Shown: positions 32,591-44,700 of the stretch, piece after piece
Layout of the letters: the number at the start of each line of letters is the position of its first letter
How positions within the stretch are numbered: position 1 is the first letter of the stretch
NCBI RefSeq assembly: GCF_048771995.1
Contig: NC_133059.1
Span: forward strand, 263,001-327,000
DNA from: Taeniopygia guttata
Lineage: Eukaryota > Chordata > Aves > Passeriformes > Estrildidae
Length of the DNA: 64,000 nucleotides
Direction of reading: 5' to 3'
The notes under the pieces: model-generated
Told to the model about the DNA's origin: nothing
What the model saw: only the letters and a program-made list of their open reading frames with translations
Database searches by the model: none
Made by a program: the position numbers and the translations under genes

Positions 32591-32960
32591 CAACACTTAT
32601 GGAATCATGGACACTCTTGTGACACTAAAGGCCTCACTGAACCATTGTGACACCACAAGGCCTCATTGAACCGAGGGGCCATTGTGACACTATGGAGCCC
32701 CATGGAAACAAGAGCCAAGTGTGACACATCTGGGCTTCATGGAACCAAGGATCCAATATGACACCACCAGTGTGACACTGCAGGGCCTCACAGGGCTCTG
32801 TGGTTTCCTTCCTATGGAAAAGAACCATCCATCTTTGCAGGTGCCCACAGCCAAAATGGATGCTCCTCCTGAAAAATTCCATATATGTGTGGGTAATCCC
32901 AGACAAAATCTGCCAGAACAGAGAGCTCTGGCTGGCCTTGGCCTCTGGTGGTCACATCTC
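32590..32960. repeat. Minisatellite plus inverted copy of the ~190-bp repeat unit
   Basis: 32590-32790 is the tggaacc/gtgacac minisatellite. 32805-32960 (tatggaaaagaaccatcc ... gctggccttggcctctggtgg) is the reverse complement of one unit of the array at 44940-46075. Confidence 0.75.
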
Positions 32961-33059
32961 ATCTCAAGGAAGCCTTTGAAAGCCTTTGAAAATATTTGAG
33001 CAGGTTTGGCTGCTGGAACATCAATGAGTCTCTCATCCTCTGAAAAACTCAGATGCTCT

Positions 33060-33590
33060 TGTGATCATATGTGGATTTTTTTCTCATTGTCCACTATGTG
33101 TGAAATATAATTTTCAGCTAAAAAATATTATTCTTATCACTCTCACAGTGTTATCTGACACAAAACACCTCATCTACATATGGATCCAGGTCGCCTGTAC
33201 AGGCAAACACAATAAAGAATCCAGCAGGAATTATTTGTCTCTGCTCCCACCTGTCACATCTCCTCTGGAGCTGGAGGTGCAGCCCCAGCACTTGGGACGG
33301 CTCAAGGGGCCAAAACTCAGCTCCCACACAGAGAACTTGTGGACCTTGGATGATCTTCCTGGCCTTGCACGCTCAGCCAGGCTGAGATGGACACGGATGG
33401 TTTCTGTGCCAGGCTCTCCCAGCCCAGCCCAGCTCCCTGCAAGCTCTGCCAACTGCCCTGAGCTCTGGGCAGCACCAAGGGCCTCTCCCCAGCACAGCCC
33501 AGCCGGCTCTGGCCCCACAGCTCTGCTCAGGCCTGGCTGCTCTGGGAATGGAGCAGCTGAGGAATGGAGTCACATCCAAGGGTGTCCCCA
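33060..33590. other. No gene recognised
   Basis: Unique sequence, C-rich after 33240. Open frames here have no recognised domain. Confidence 0.45.
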
Positions 33591-33830
33591 GGGCTCAGCA
33601 CTGGGGCCAGGTCAGTGAAATCTCTTTATTGCTGATCTGGACGAGGCCATCGAGGGCACCCTCAGGCAGTTCCAGGTGAGCCCAGGCTGGGTGGGAGTGT
33701 GGCTGTGCTGGAGGGCAGGAAGCTCTGCAGAGGGATCTGGACAGGCTGGAGCCATGGGCCCAGGACAATGGGATGAGGTTCACCAAGGCCAAGGGCCGGG
33801 TCCTGCCCTGGGCTCACAGCCACCCCAAAT
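33590..33830 (+). mobile_element. CR1 LINE fragment
   Basis: Contains the CR1 pattern with gatctggacgaggccatcga, cttggagggc-type spacing, a ggatctggacaggctgga block and a final caccaaggccaagggccggg block. Confidence 0.8.
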
Positions 33831-34339
33831 CCCTGGCCGTGCCCTGCCCCTGATCCCCACAGCCTGTCCTGTTTCCTTCATCCCTGCATTGCCAGGGACT
33901 TTCTGGGACAAGGGAGCTCTGCTCTGGGGATGGAGGGAGATCCAAGTGCCACCACTGGAGTGGGAACCACAACTCATCAGGTTTGTGTCCTTTGGGGGTC
34001 AGGAACTGGTGAGACTCAGAGGCACAGAAAGTTTCTCTTCATGGCCAACAGACCACAGCTGAACAGGACACAATTTAATAACAATCACTCTTTAATAACA
34101 ATTGCTATTCCCTGAGTTATGTGCAATGTCCCAGCAGTGTCTGGTGAGTCTGCCATCCACTAGTGCTTTCCATACTAAAATTGATTTTAGACTTGCGTGG
34201 TTGTGGGATAGATGTAAACACAATTCTTCTATCAGGATGTTTGTCCTGGAGTGGGGGAAAAACACTCACACAATTCCTGATTTGCAAAGCTGTCAGTGGG
34301 GGATGGGAAGGGAGGTCAGGCTGCTTTTGGTGTTGAGGA

Positions 34340-34640
34340 AATGCTAAAACCAGCCTGGCTTATTCAATCTCCTCCTGGCCTGGCTGATCTTCCCCCTTTC
34401 CCCTTCCACCCATTGGCTTCTGTCTCCCACCAGGCCCCCCGGTGAAGAGCCTGGCTCTGTTTTCTCCATCCCCTCCTCGCTGGCACTGCCAGGCTGGCAT
34501 GAGGAGCCCCTCAGCATTCCCTGCTCCGGGCTGGACAAGCCCAGCTCCCTCAGCCTCTGCTCACAGCCCAAGGGCTCCAGCCCAACCTTGGAGGCCTTTC
34601 CCTAACCCTGCTCCAGCTGCCAGACAACTTTCCTGCCCTG
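34340..34640 (-). mobile_element. CR1 LINE fragment
   Basis: On the minus strand, gaggctgagggagctggg followed by cttgtccagcccggagca is the characteristic CR1 3' region. Confidence 0.75.
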
Positions 34641-34894
34641 GGGAACCCAACCCAGGCCACAGGGACCTGGATAATCCACGTCCTTGATGTCCTGGTCACA
34701 CAGCCCTGGCCCCTTGTCCCCATGTCAGGCTTTGGGGTGGATCCTGTGGAACATCCTTTGGTGGAGGCTGTGGCTCCAGGGGGACTGGGGGGATACCGGG
34801 CGTCAGGGACCCTGCTGGGTATGTACAGCATTGGACTTGTTGGGAGAAACTGTGAGCGGGAGCTGGGGCAGAGTGACCAACCCAGTGACCTCAC

Positions 34895-35180
34895 AGAGCC
34901 CTCCTGGGATGTCACACAGCCCCTCTGAGATGTACCAGCCCAATCTGGAATGTCACACAGGTGGTCTCTGATGTCACAGCTAACTCTGTGATGTCACAGT
35001 CTGCTCTGTGATTTCAGATTCCCATCCTGTGATGTCAAAGCTTGATCTGTGATGTCACAGAGGTGGCCTATGATGTCATAACTCCTTGATGACCTCACAT
35101 AAACCACTCTATGATGTCATGGACCATTCTGCCATTGATTACTCATGTAATGTCATGGATCACTCTGTGACCTTATGTCA
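34895..35180. repeat. Tandem tgatgtca-rich repeat
   Basis: About ten diverged copies of a 28-35 bp unit built on ctctgtgatgtcaca. Each retains a CRE-like tgatgtca or tgatgtcat core. Confidence 0.8.
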
Positions 35181-35399
35181 CCAGGTGATAAATTGCCTAC
35201 ACCAGGTGAGCTGACGCCTGGAGCTTGTTCTCCAAAACCCCAGGCCCATGGAAACCACACAGTGCCCATTGTGGGAGAAGGGGAACTGGAAGTTCACCAG
35301 ACTCAGTGTCCTGCCAGCTCAGCCAGGCCCACAGGAACATTGGGGTCCACGACCACCAGGGACCACCAGAGAGACCCCCAGGACAGAAGAACACATGGG

Positions 35400-35615
35400 T
35401 AAAGGCGAGGGGAAATGATTATCAGATGTGTGTTTAGTCCAGCACAATCAATGAATATGTGTGCAAAATACAGAATATGAACAGAAACTTTCCTGCACTC
35501 AGCATGCTCGGCTTTGGGAGGAACTATCCCCTGTGCATCTGGCTGAATAAAGAATGCAGCTTCTTAATGCTGCACTGGTGTTAAGGAGTTTTCTGTTTTA
35601 CCGAATTTTTGGTAA
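35400..35615 (+). mobile_element. Possible LTR 3' part
   Basis: ctgaataaagaatgcagc (aataaa at 35546), then a tail through ggagttttctg to a tttttggtaacac junction at about 35608. This is typical of an avian ERV LTR end and primer site. 5' boundary not found. Confidence 0.4.
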
Positions 35616-37020
35616 CACTGCACTCCCAAGGAAAGCTCTGTCTCGTGCTGTTCACAAACAGAGAAGGGCTGGTGGCAGATGTGGGGGTCGGAGGCTGCCT
35701 GGGGCACAGGGACCATGAAATAATCAAGTTTTCAATGATCTGTGAAAGAAGGAGGGGCAGCAATAAAACTTCTGCGCTGGAATTAGGAAGGGCAGACTTT
35801 GGCCTGTTTAGGATGTAGATATGGGGAGTACCAAATCAGGTACTGATTTTTAAGGGAAACAGCCCTTAAAAGCAAATGGGTCCAGGGAGGATGGACACAT
35901 TTCAGGAAAGTAATCTTAAGGGGGAAGGAGCAGCCTGTCCCAGTGTGGCAAAAGATGAGGTGGTGAGGAAACCTGGCTGCCCATGGAGCTTTTGTGGGAA
36001 CTCAGGTGAAGAAATTACTCACAAATCAGGAAGTGTTTAAGTGTGGGAATCCAGGGCTTCCCTCTGTCTGCCCTGGATTGCCTGGGACCCTGGCAGGGGG
36101 TCGGGAACCCCCTGTACAGAGCCCCGAGAGACTCTGTCTCTGATTTCTGTCCATGGAAAAGAGTTTTCAATCTTACAGGATGAATTACAAGCTCTGAGTG
36201 TTTTATATAAGGAATAATTAAGTGTGACACGGGTGCAAAAGTAAAATTTTAGGTTTCTAGATTAAGGGTTCAGAGGGGACAAGATGGAGGAAATTGGGTG
36301 TGTCTTGTCCTTTTCCTCCTTCCTCATGCCCTCCATGTTTCACTGTGGTGTTGGCATTTTTCTGTTGGTTTAGGCTGGGGACACACTGTCCAACGTAGGT
36401 GACAGATATTGGCACATTATTGTAAATCCAGCACAGGTAGTTTGTGGTATTTAATGTTTGTAACATCCCACTGGGGGCAGAGCCCCACACGCTGCCCTGC
36501 AGGACAGACCTGTGGCAGGGCAGCAGAACATGTTAGAGATAAACAGAATAAACAACCTTGGAAACAGCACAGACGAATTATGGCTTCTTCTTTGGCAACG
36601 GGGCAGAAAGACAGAGACTTTCTACAATCTCGGAATCATCAATACCCACAGATTCCGACATTTAAGGATGTTGAAAGGTCATTCAGAGAGAGAAGTTGGG
36701 ACATGAAAGCTCAATTAGAACTTAACCTGGCAGCTTTTGTAAACGGAATAAAAATAGTTTTTATTAAAAAAAATTTACAGCAAAAAGAGGGGGAAGGAGA
36801 ATTTCTACTCTTTATTGGATGCAGCAGAGAATAGAGTAACCCAAGATAAGGAAAAGGACAAGCTACATAACACCTTGTTTGTCTCAATTTTCAATACATG
36901 GACAGGTTGTCCTCAGGACAAGTTTTCTCCTGAGCTGGCAGATGGGCACAGGGAGCAGAACAGCCCCCTGTAATTCAGGAGGAAGCAGCTGCTGACCTGC
37001 TGAGACACTCAGACGCTCAC
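35616..37020. other. No gene recognised; possible ERV scraps
   Basis: Sequence with A-rich and mixed composition. 36535-36720 reads like another LTR-adjacent leader (gcaacggggcagaaagac), but nothing in it can be assigned with confidence. Confidence 0.35.
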
Positions 37021-37962
37021 AGGTGTATGGGATGGGATGGGATCCATCCTAGGGGGATGAGGGAGCTGGTGGATGAGCTCCCCAAGCTGCTCCCCATCAT
37101 TTACCATCAGTCCTGGCTCACCAGGGAGGTCCCAGAGCACTGGAGGTGCCAGTGTGAGCCCATCCCCAAGAAGGGCTAGAAGGAGGATCTGGGGAACTCC
37201 AGGCCTGTCAGCCTGACCTCACTGCCTGGCAAGGTTATGGAACAGATCACCTTGAGTGCCACCACAGGGCACCCACAGGATGGCCGAGGGGTCAGAGCCA
37301 GCCAGCGTGGATTTAGTGGGGCAGGTCCTGCCTGAGCACCCTGATCTCCTTTTATAACCAGGTGACCCACCTGTGGATGTGGGAAAGGCTGGGATGTGTC
37401 CATCTGGACTTCAGCAAAGCCTTGGACACCGTCTCTGACAGCATTCCCTGGAAAAGCTGCAGGCCACGGCTTGGGCAGGTTCCCTCCTGGCTGGGAGATG
37501 GAAGAGCTGGCTGGAGGCTGGGCCCAGAGAGGGGTGGGGATGGTGCTGCACCCAGCTGGTGTCCAGTCCCTGGTGCTGTCCCCAGGGATCTGTGTTGGGC
37601 CCAGTCCTGCTTAACATCTTCACTGATGATCTGGGTGAGGGGATCAAGCCCACCATCCCCAAATTTGCAGGTGACACCAAGCTGGGTGTGAGTGTGGATC
37701 TGCTGGAGGGCAGGACAAGAAGACACAGCCTTCAGCTGCACCAGGGGAGGTTTAGGCTGGACAAGAGGAAGAAGTTCTTCACAGAAAGGGTGAGTGGGCA
37801 TTGCAATGGGCAGGCCAGGGGGAAGGTGGCAGAGTCACTGTCCCTCTCCAGTGGCACTCAGCGGCATGGTCTGGGTGACAAGGTGGTATTAGGGCATTGG
37901 TTGGACTTGATGATCCCAAAGGTCTTTTCCAGCCTATTTGATTCTGTCATTCTGTGATGATT
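37020..37962 (+). mobile_element. CR1 LINE, 3' part including RT remnants
   Basis: Decayed reverse-transcriptase region (cagcaaagccttggacacc = FSKALDT; ggatctgtgttgggccc) followed by the CR1 3' region (tttgcaggtgacaccaagct, tggatctgctggagggcagg). The end is the CR1-type tail, with gattctgtcattctgtgatg at about 37940-37959. Confidence 0.9.
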
Positions 37963-38665
37963 GGGACACTCTGGGGCCATTGTGACCCTGCAGGGCTTGG
38001 TGGAACTAAGAGGACCATGGTGACACTGTGCAGCCCCATAGAACCAGGGCTCCATTGTGGTGCTCTGGGGCCCAATGGAACCAGGGAGTCCCTGTGACAC
38101 TGGGTCCTGGTGGAACCACAGAGGCCATGGTGACACTGCGGGGCCTCGTGTAACCGAGGGGTTTCACCATTGTGACACTGCGAAACCACGGAGAGCTTTG
38201 GGAGAGTCCAGGGCCCAGTGGAACCAAGGGGCCGTTCTGACACTGCGGGGCCTCATGGAACCAAGGGGACATTGTGACACTGCAGGACCTTGTGTAACCA
38301 AGGGGCCACTGTGACACTCTGGGGCCTCCAGGAATCTGGAAGGCCCTTGTGACACTGTGTGGCCTCATGGAAACAAGGAATCCATTGTGACACTGAGGGG
38401 ACTTGTGGAAGCACAGGGAGCATTGTGACAGTGTGGGACCTCATGTGACCATGGGGCCTTTGTGACACCCTGGGGCCCCATGGAACTGAGGGGCCACTGT
38501 GAAACTGCGGCACCAACGAGAACATTGTGACACTGTGAAGCCCCACGGAACCAAGGAGTCCATTGTCACATTTTGGGGCCCCGTGGAACCAAGGAGACCA
38601 GTGTGACAGTGCAGGGCCTGGTGTAACCAAAGGGACATTGTGACACTGAAGGGACACATGGAACC
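37960..38665. repeat. ~32-bp minisatellite, second array
   Basis: Tandem ggaaccaagg...ttgtgacac...tggggcctcatgg units as at 31087-31990, same orientation. It is inserted between two CR1 pieces. Confidence 0.9.
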
Positions 38666-38667
38666 AA

Positions 38668-39020
38668 GGACATCTTTTCAGATGACACCAAGCTGGATGT
38701 GGGTCTGCTGGAGGGTAGGAGGGCTCTGCACAGGGCCCTGGACAGGCTGGATCCAGGGCCCAAATCCAACAAGGTGAGGTTTAACAAGTCCAAGTGCCGG
38801 GTCCTGCACTTTGGCCACAACAACCCCTGGAGCGCTACAGGCTGGGGACAGAGGGGCTGGACAGCAGCCAGGCAGAAAGGGACCTGCAGGGACTGATGGA
38901 CAGCAGGCTGGACATGAGCCAGCCGTGTGCCCAGGTGGCCAAGAAGGCCAATGGCTCCTGGCCTGGATCAGGAATGGTGTGGCCAGCAGGAGCAGAGCTG
39001 CTGTGCCAGCACTGATCTGC
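38668..39020 (+). mobile_element. CR1 LINE fragment
   Basis: agatgacaccaagctggatg, then the caagtgccgggtcctgcact and ggacagcaggctggacatga blocks typical of CR1. No tail is present. Confidence 0.85.
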
Positions 39021-39325
39021 CCCAGCTCTGCACACAGACATTGCTGCTGCAGCTCCAGAGAAGGCAACAAAAGGGCATCTCTGCAGAAAACTGTGCTGGG
39101 AGATCCTTTAGTTCCTTTAAAGCCACCGAGAACGCAACCCCTCATTGATGCAGTCTGTGGGCACAGGGGATATGTTGAGTAACAATATGAGAAATGGAAC
39201 TAAAATTATATTTATTGTGGACAATATGAAGAAAGTAAAAGGGGAAAAAATCCCCACAGTTAAAGCAACAAGAAGTACCACAGATGACTTGTATTTAAAC
39301 TGATTTGCAGAAATTGCCAATCACT

Positions 39326-40258
39326 TTAATGTCCCTGAAAGCATCCAGTCATCAGTCTCCACACTGCAGCCTTGAGCTCCTGGTTCCTCAGGCTGTAGAT
39401 GAGGGGGTTCAGGGCTGGAGGCACCAACGAGTACAGAACTGACAGGGCCAGATCCAGGGATGGGGAGGACATGGAGGGAGGCTTCAGGTAAGCAAATATT
39501 ACAGTGCTGACAAACAGGGAGACCACAGCCAGGTGAGGGAGGCAGGTGGAAAAGGCTTTGTGCCGTCCCTGCTCAGAGGGGATCCTCAGCACAGCCCTGA
39601 AAATCTGCACATAGGAGAAAACAATGAACACAAAACAACCAAATCCCACAGACACAGTAACAGCAATGAGTCCAAGTTCTCTGAGGTAGGATTTGGCACA
39701 GGAGAGCTTGAGGATCTGGGGGATTTCACAGAAGAACTGGCCCAGGCTATTGCCATGGCACAGAGACAGGGAAAATGTATTGGCTGTGTGCAGCAGCGAA
39801 TAGAGAAAGGCACTGGCCCAGGCAGCTGCTGCCATGTGGGCACAAGCTCTGCTGCCCAGGAGGGTCCCGTAGTGCAGGGGTTTGCAGATGGACACGTAGC
39901 GGTCGTAGCACATGATGGTCAGGAGAAAATATTCTGATCCAAGAAAGAAGATAAGCAGAAAAACCTGAGCAGCACATCCTGTGTAGGAGATGGTGCTGGT
40001 GTCCCAGAGCAAACTGTTCATGGCTTTGGGGACAGTGGTGCAGATGGAGCCCAGGTCGCTGAGGGCCAGGTTGAGCAGGAAGAAGAACATGGGCATGTGC
40101 AGGTGGTGGCCGCAGGCTACGGCGCTGATGATGAGGCCGTTGCCCAGGAGGGCAGCCAGGGAGATGCCCAGGAAGAGGCAGAAGTGCAGGAGCTGCAGCT
40201 GCCGCGTGTCTGCCAGTGCCAGCAGGAGGAAGTGGCTGATGGAGCTGCTGTTGGACAT
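39326..40258 (-). CDS. Olfactory receptor, family 14 (OR14-like)
   Basis: An intact single-exon seven-transmembrane odorant receptor of sensory-neuron membranes, signalling through G-olf. The upstream in-frame Met at 40273 exists, but the start at 40258 (MSNSSSISHFLLL) matches the usual OR14 N-terminus, with an NSS glycosylation site, giving 310 residues. Visible OR signatures, numbered from 40273, are GN in TM1 (LLGNGLI), the PMFFFLLNLALSDL segment of TM2, CYDRYVSICKPLHY at the TM3/loop-2 border (M.YDRYVAIC class, with Cys replacing the first Tyr/Met), KAFSTCLPHL in TM6, and PALNPLIYSLRN in TM7. The conserved extracellular cysteines are present. OR14 (gamma-c) is the family most expanded in birds. 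Neighbours are CR1 and LTR fragments, and no second intact receptor is in the window. Confidence 0.95.
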   Translation of the reverse strand: MSNSSSISHFLLLALADTRQLQLLHFCLFLGISLAALLGNGLIISAVACGHHLHMPMFFFLLNLALSDLGSICTTVPKAMNSLLWDTSTISYTGCAAQVFLLIFFLGSEYFLLTIMCYDRYVSICKPLHYGTLLGSRACAHMAAAAWASAFLYSLLHTANTFSLSLCHGNSLGQFFCEIPQILKLSCAKSYLRELGLIAVTVSVGFGCFVFIVFSYVQIFRAVLRIPSEQGRHKAFSTCLPHLAVVSLFVSTVIFAYLKPPSMSSPSLDLALSVLYSLVPPALNPLIYSLRNQELKAAVWRLMTGCFQGH

Positions 40259-40273
40259 TTGCTGTGGCTGCAC

Positions 40274-41388
40274 ATGGGCACCTGTTCATGGAGAAAGGAC
40301 AGGGACAAGTCAGGAGAGGCTGTTTGGAGCCAGACTGGGCCATTCCCTGCAGACTGTCCTGCTGGGACTCACCCACCCTTGTTCCTGCTCTGGGAAAACC
40401 TTCACCCAGGTCCCTGCCTGAGCTCCAGTTGTGCTGGCTGAGTGTGCCAGGAGCAGCCAGGCCTGAGCGTGGGGGCTCTCGAGGAGCCATCCCTGCCCTG
40501 CTTCCCTGGGTTTGTGGCCCTGTGGCAGAGGGACAAGGCTGGATATTCAGGATTTGTCAGGGGAATAATTCCTATTGCAGAAAGGCATGGTACCATCTGC
40601 ACTACCACTTCTAAGGGAAATGGCAGGAGCTGGTTTAAGGAATTGTTTTCCTACCCACACACTATTCCTGGCTCTCTGAGGTCAGAAATCCCCAGCATTC
40701 CTGCTGCACTCAGAGTTTGCCACTGAGAGATGTGAGAGGCAAAGGATTCCCTGTGGCTGAGGGCAGGTGAGGGGCTGGATGGGCTTGTTCCCCCAGCACT
40801 ACTCTGCTCAGCCCCCTCTCCTTCCCTGAGCATCTCCCTGGGCCTGGACATTCCCTCCTGAGAGGTGCCTTGTCCCTGCCAGCAGAGCCCATCCCACCCT
40901 GTGTGCCCTCGGCCCGGCCCTACAGAAACCTGCCTGTGTGCAGGGCCCTGGCTGGGGCAGGCTCTGTGTGCAGCTGGGCAAGGGCAGCTCAGGAGAGCCC
41001 TGCTGGGCCCTGCAGAGGTGATGCTGCTGCTGTCCAGGGCTGAGGAGTGGCTGAAGGCCCTTTGGGAGGCTCCCAGCAGAGACACTAACCACCCAAAGTC
41101 ACAGTTCTGGACACTCTGTAAATGTTCAAACAATCCTTTGATGATCCTGTGTGTCCCTTTCAACTCAGAATGTTCTGTGATTCTGGGATTACAATTCCTG
41201 TTCTGTTTCTCTCATCCCCCTGTTTTCTATAATCAAAAGAGAAAAAAAGCCCTTGCAACAGTGTTAGAACAAGAAAGTAAAAACCAGACCTTTACTGGAA
41301 GCTCCAGGTGTCCCAGAGGGGATGGGGCACACCCAGCTCCTGATTTCAACAATTCATTAAGGTAAATTAATTAGGATATTTAACAGGG
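40274..41388. other. No gene recognised between the OR gene and solo LTR
   Basis: Sequence upstream of the receptor. A non-coding 5' exon is possible, as ORs often have one, but none can be placed. A CR1-type phrase (caatcctttgatgatcctgt ... cagaatgttctgtgattctg) at about 41130-41190 suggests a short CR1 tail. Confidence 0.4.
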
Positions 41389-41450
41389 TGTGGTAGGTAA
41401 GGGACAGGCGAACGGAAGATTTCGGGGTGTGACGGAAAGATAGACCCATC

Positions 41451-41504
<54 letters not shown>

Positions 41505-41781
41505 CCACTTGTCTATTAACTCCAGAAGCCTCAGAGGAATGCAGCCACACCGGCCCTAGTAAATTTCCACTACCCACTAACCCCTGAGACCCCCAACCCC
41601 CCTCTGACGTAGCAAAGACCCCTAAAAGCTATTTAAGCCCACGAGATAGGATAATAAACGCTTTTCAACCGTCTGCCATATTGGTGTCTGCGTCTGTTGA
41701 TTAGCCCGAGCAGTCTGGCCGAGAGCAGGCTGCCGTGCTATTCCTGAACCAGGTCTCTGGTTGTCTTTTATAAAGGCAACA
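41389..41781 (+). mobile_element. Solo LTR of the large provirus family
   Basis: 393 bp, TGTGGTAG ... GGCAACA, about 90% like the provirus LTRs by eye and in the opposite orientation to that provirus. Directly flanked by acaggg at 41383-41388 and 41782-41787, a 6-bp target-site duplication. Contains a tatttaa box and gataataaacgc poly(A) signal. The difference in length comes mainly from an expanded (CT)n tract. Confidence 0.95.
41453..41501. repeat. (CT)n microsatellite inside the solo LTR
   Basis: About 24 uninterrupted ct units, far longer than the agag tract at the matching place in the two proviral LTRs. Confidence 0.95.
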
Positions 41782-41787
41782 ACAGGG

Positions 41788-42890
41788 ACACCCAATAGGA
41801 GTTTCAGTTGCCCCAGTTACACACCTCTGGCTCAAACCATTGGAGTAGGTGCAAGGGCTTCTTTGCCCCAGATTTTCTTATCACTGCTCACATGTAAAAA
41901 CCAAAATGGTCTTCTTGTGGGTTCTTTCCCTGATAATAAGACTATAGAGCATTTAAAAAATGTATTTAGACAGGTTATTGTTCTAAAATCTAAGAGAAAT
42001 TAAGGAAATATATTAGAGTTAATTAAGGATTATAATTATATTAAGTATATAATAGTAGTTAAGTAGAGTTAATTAAGAGTTTAATAGAGTTAGGTAAGGA
42101 TTATAAATTTATAATTACATAATAGTAATTTATGGAGCTACGGATATATGAAAAATGTATAAAAAGCAAAAATATTTTTGTCATCACCCCAACATTCCCA
42201 TCCTGCTCCAAGCAGGAAATTGAAAACACTCTCAGGAAAGCTCCTGATCTTTACAGCAATTCCAGGCTTACCTTCTTTGGGAAGTGCCCTCCGGAGCTGT
42301 GCCCAGGCTGGTCTGGAGCTGGGAGCAGCCCTGCCCCACCCAGCCCCTCTCAGCAGCAGCACCTGCCCTGCTCAGGGTGGCTCCTTCCCCCCACAGCTCC
42401 TGGCCAGCGCTGGGAGCAGCTCCAGGGCCGGCTGAGAGCTGTCCCTGGCAGGCAGCAGAGTCCTGGCCCAGCACAGCGCCCTGGGCTGCAGGACCCTGCT
42501 CTGCAGGACAGCCCTGGGCACCCCTGGCTGCTCTGCACAGGAGATGAGCAGAGAATGCACTCACAGGGGCTGTGGGCATTGGGATGTTCCAGCTTTAGGA
42601 GATCGCTCCAGGAGCTGCAGCTGCATTGTCCTGCAGCCAGAGGTTCCTGTGCCAAGGGCTGGCAGTGATTCTGCCCCGGGCACTTCTCAGCCCCTTCCCA
42701 GCCCTGACTGATTGAAGCTCTCTGTGCCTCTGTGCTGTGCCCGGGCTGGCTGCAGGCAGTGCCCCAGCCCTACTGGGCTGGGAGAAGAGCTGCTCAGCAA
42801 GAGAAATGTGCTTTTGAAGCTCTGCTTGGTTACCGGGATCACCCTGTGTGCCAGGAGCCCGGCCCAGTTCAGCAGCACAGACACAGCACA
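41788..42890. other. No gene recognised
   Basis: 41990-42130 is AT-rich with a repeated agagttaattaag phrase. 42180-42890 is C/G-rich and gives open frames in several phases without domains. Confidence 0.45.
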
Positions 42891-43115
42891 AGGACTTTAA
42901 TGACCCTCTGGGGCTTTGTGCTCAGGCCCTGAACATCAGGCCCTGAGAGGGAGCTGCAGAAACCTCTCCAGAACTCCAAGTCAGAATCCAACTCCAAAGT
43001 TTCTTGGACTTTTAATGGGTCCCACTGAGGGACACGACTGAGAAAGTGTCCCCAGGCCCCAGGCAGAGCAGAGAACTGGAGGCACTGATGACAGGTGGGG
43101 ACAAAGAGAAGCCAA
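42890..43115 (+). repeat. Dispersed repeat, copy B
   Basis: Counterpart of 30000-30250 in the same orientation and with the same block order. Confidence 0.75.
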
Positions 43116-43259
43116 GTCTTGGTGCCCTGGGGCACAGCAGGGTCTGTGCCACCAAGGGCTGTGAGGAGACACCTTGTCCTGAGGCCCTGGGGCCTCCTGG
43201 CACAGCCCCAGCCAGGCTGGGCACTGTCAGCCCCTGGTCCTGCCCTCAGCATCCCCCCC

Positions 43260-43740
43260 TAGCCCATATCCCAGTGGCCTCAAGGATCTGCTGGAAGGAG
43301 TCCCTGGGGAGCCTTGGTCAGGAATGGCCCTGGGGGCTCCTTCATGCTCCCAGAACTGCATTTCTTTTAAGGTATTTGGTGTTTCCCTTTTGATACAGAC
43401 TCTGTGAGAGGTTTGTGCAACCATGGCCCCAATTATCTGCCTTAAGGAGTCCCTTGAGAGATTTGTACTGACACTCACTGGGGCTCATTAATACTCTGAG
43501 ATACTAAACTTTTTTCAGGTACTTTGGATTTTCCTTTCCACACTGAGAGGTTTTTGTGCCATTTTGAGTCTCCAATTCTCTCCTTCAAGGAGTCCATGAG
43601 GAGCCTGTGTTGGGGATGGACCTCAGTGGCACCCATTAATGCTTTGAGACAGTTTGGGGTTTTCTTCTGCCATTGACTCCTGGAAAGGTTTGTGCAATCT
43701 CCTCTCAGGCCCTGAGGTTCCAGGGCTCAGCTCCAAATGC
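43260..43740. repeat. Diverged ~200-bp tandem unit
   Basis: Phrases such as caaggagtcc, gagaggttt(g/t)tg(t/c) and ggcac(c/t)cattaatgct recur around 43295, 43445 and 43585 at roughly 150-bp spacing. Confidence 0.5.
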
Positions 43741-44700
43741 ACCACAGGGATCATTAGGTTCAGGCAACTCCTGACAAACCACGGCTCTGCCTTGTTTTCC
43801 CTCTGGTCTGGGGCAGTTCATCAGGAAGTTTCTGTAGTGGTTTTGGTTCACCATTTTGGGATTTCTTGGGCAATATATCAATAAGTGTGGTGGGTTCAGT
43901 GCTGTCTAATTACCAGTGCACACACTAGAATATACTTACTCATTTCCTGCTCTTGAAATAGGATTAGAAGAAAGGCAAAGTCGGCTCAAAACTTTTAAAT
44001 GGTATAAAGAAAAGTTTCTTAAGAGTAACTAAAAGACAGAGTAATAAGGATCAGAACTAAACTTTCAGAACACTTCCTTTCTCCATACAATCTGACAATG
44101 TAAAGAGACAAAATCTAAAATTTTCTGTCAATTTTCCACCTCTAGAATAGTCTTTCTTCAGTTCACTTAGGAAAAGAACCTCCTCTTGTTAATGTTATGG
44201 AGACTTCTCCACAAGAAAACAATTATCTCATGGCTTTTCTTTTCCATGAATAGCAGCCACCAGGAAAAATCTGCAATTGTGAAATCTCTCCCATTTTTTC
44301 CCAGATTTTCCCACAGCTGTGTTTAGGGGACATGTCAATTTAAGTGGTATTAGTTTAAAGATGTGCTGTTTAAGAGCAAAGGTTCTCTTCATCTCTTTCT
44401 GAAATCATCCTAATCTCTGGGAATAGAGATCTTCTTCTTCTCTCCCTGAGGGCACAGGGTCTCATCACTCTGCTCTCTTTGTCTGTTCAAACACCTCATG
44501 GCATCAAGCTACTTCAATATTTCCTTACTTTAGCATGGAGGCCTTTGCTGAACAAGTCATCTCCCCATATTTTTCAATGCCTTATAGGGAAAAAGAGAGT
44601 CTGATGTATCAATGACATCCTTCTCCATAGCTTTAGCAGCGGATTTCAGCCCTGAGATCAAAGCATCTCCTCATCCCTCCCATTTGTGACTCAACTTCCT
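43741..44700. other. No gene recognised
   Basis: Mostly AT-leaning unique sequence without exon signals or repeats I can identify. Confidence 0.5.

Noticed and set aside
36409..36834. 141-residue plus-strand open frame
   Set aside because: No domain, and composition changes within it. It probably runs over LTR and leader scraps.
37559..37957. 132-residue open frame with [16 protein letters not shown] sequence
   Set aside because: It is the decayed 3' part of a CR1 LINE, not a host gene.
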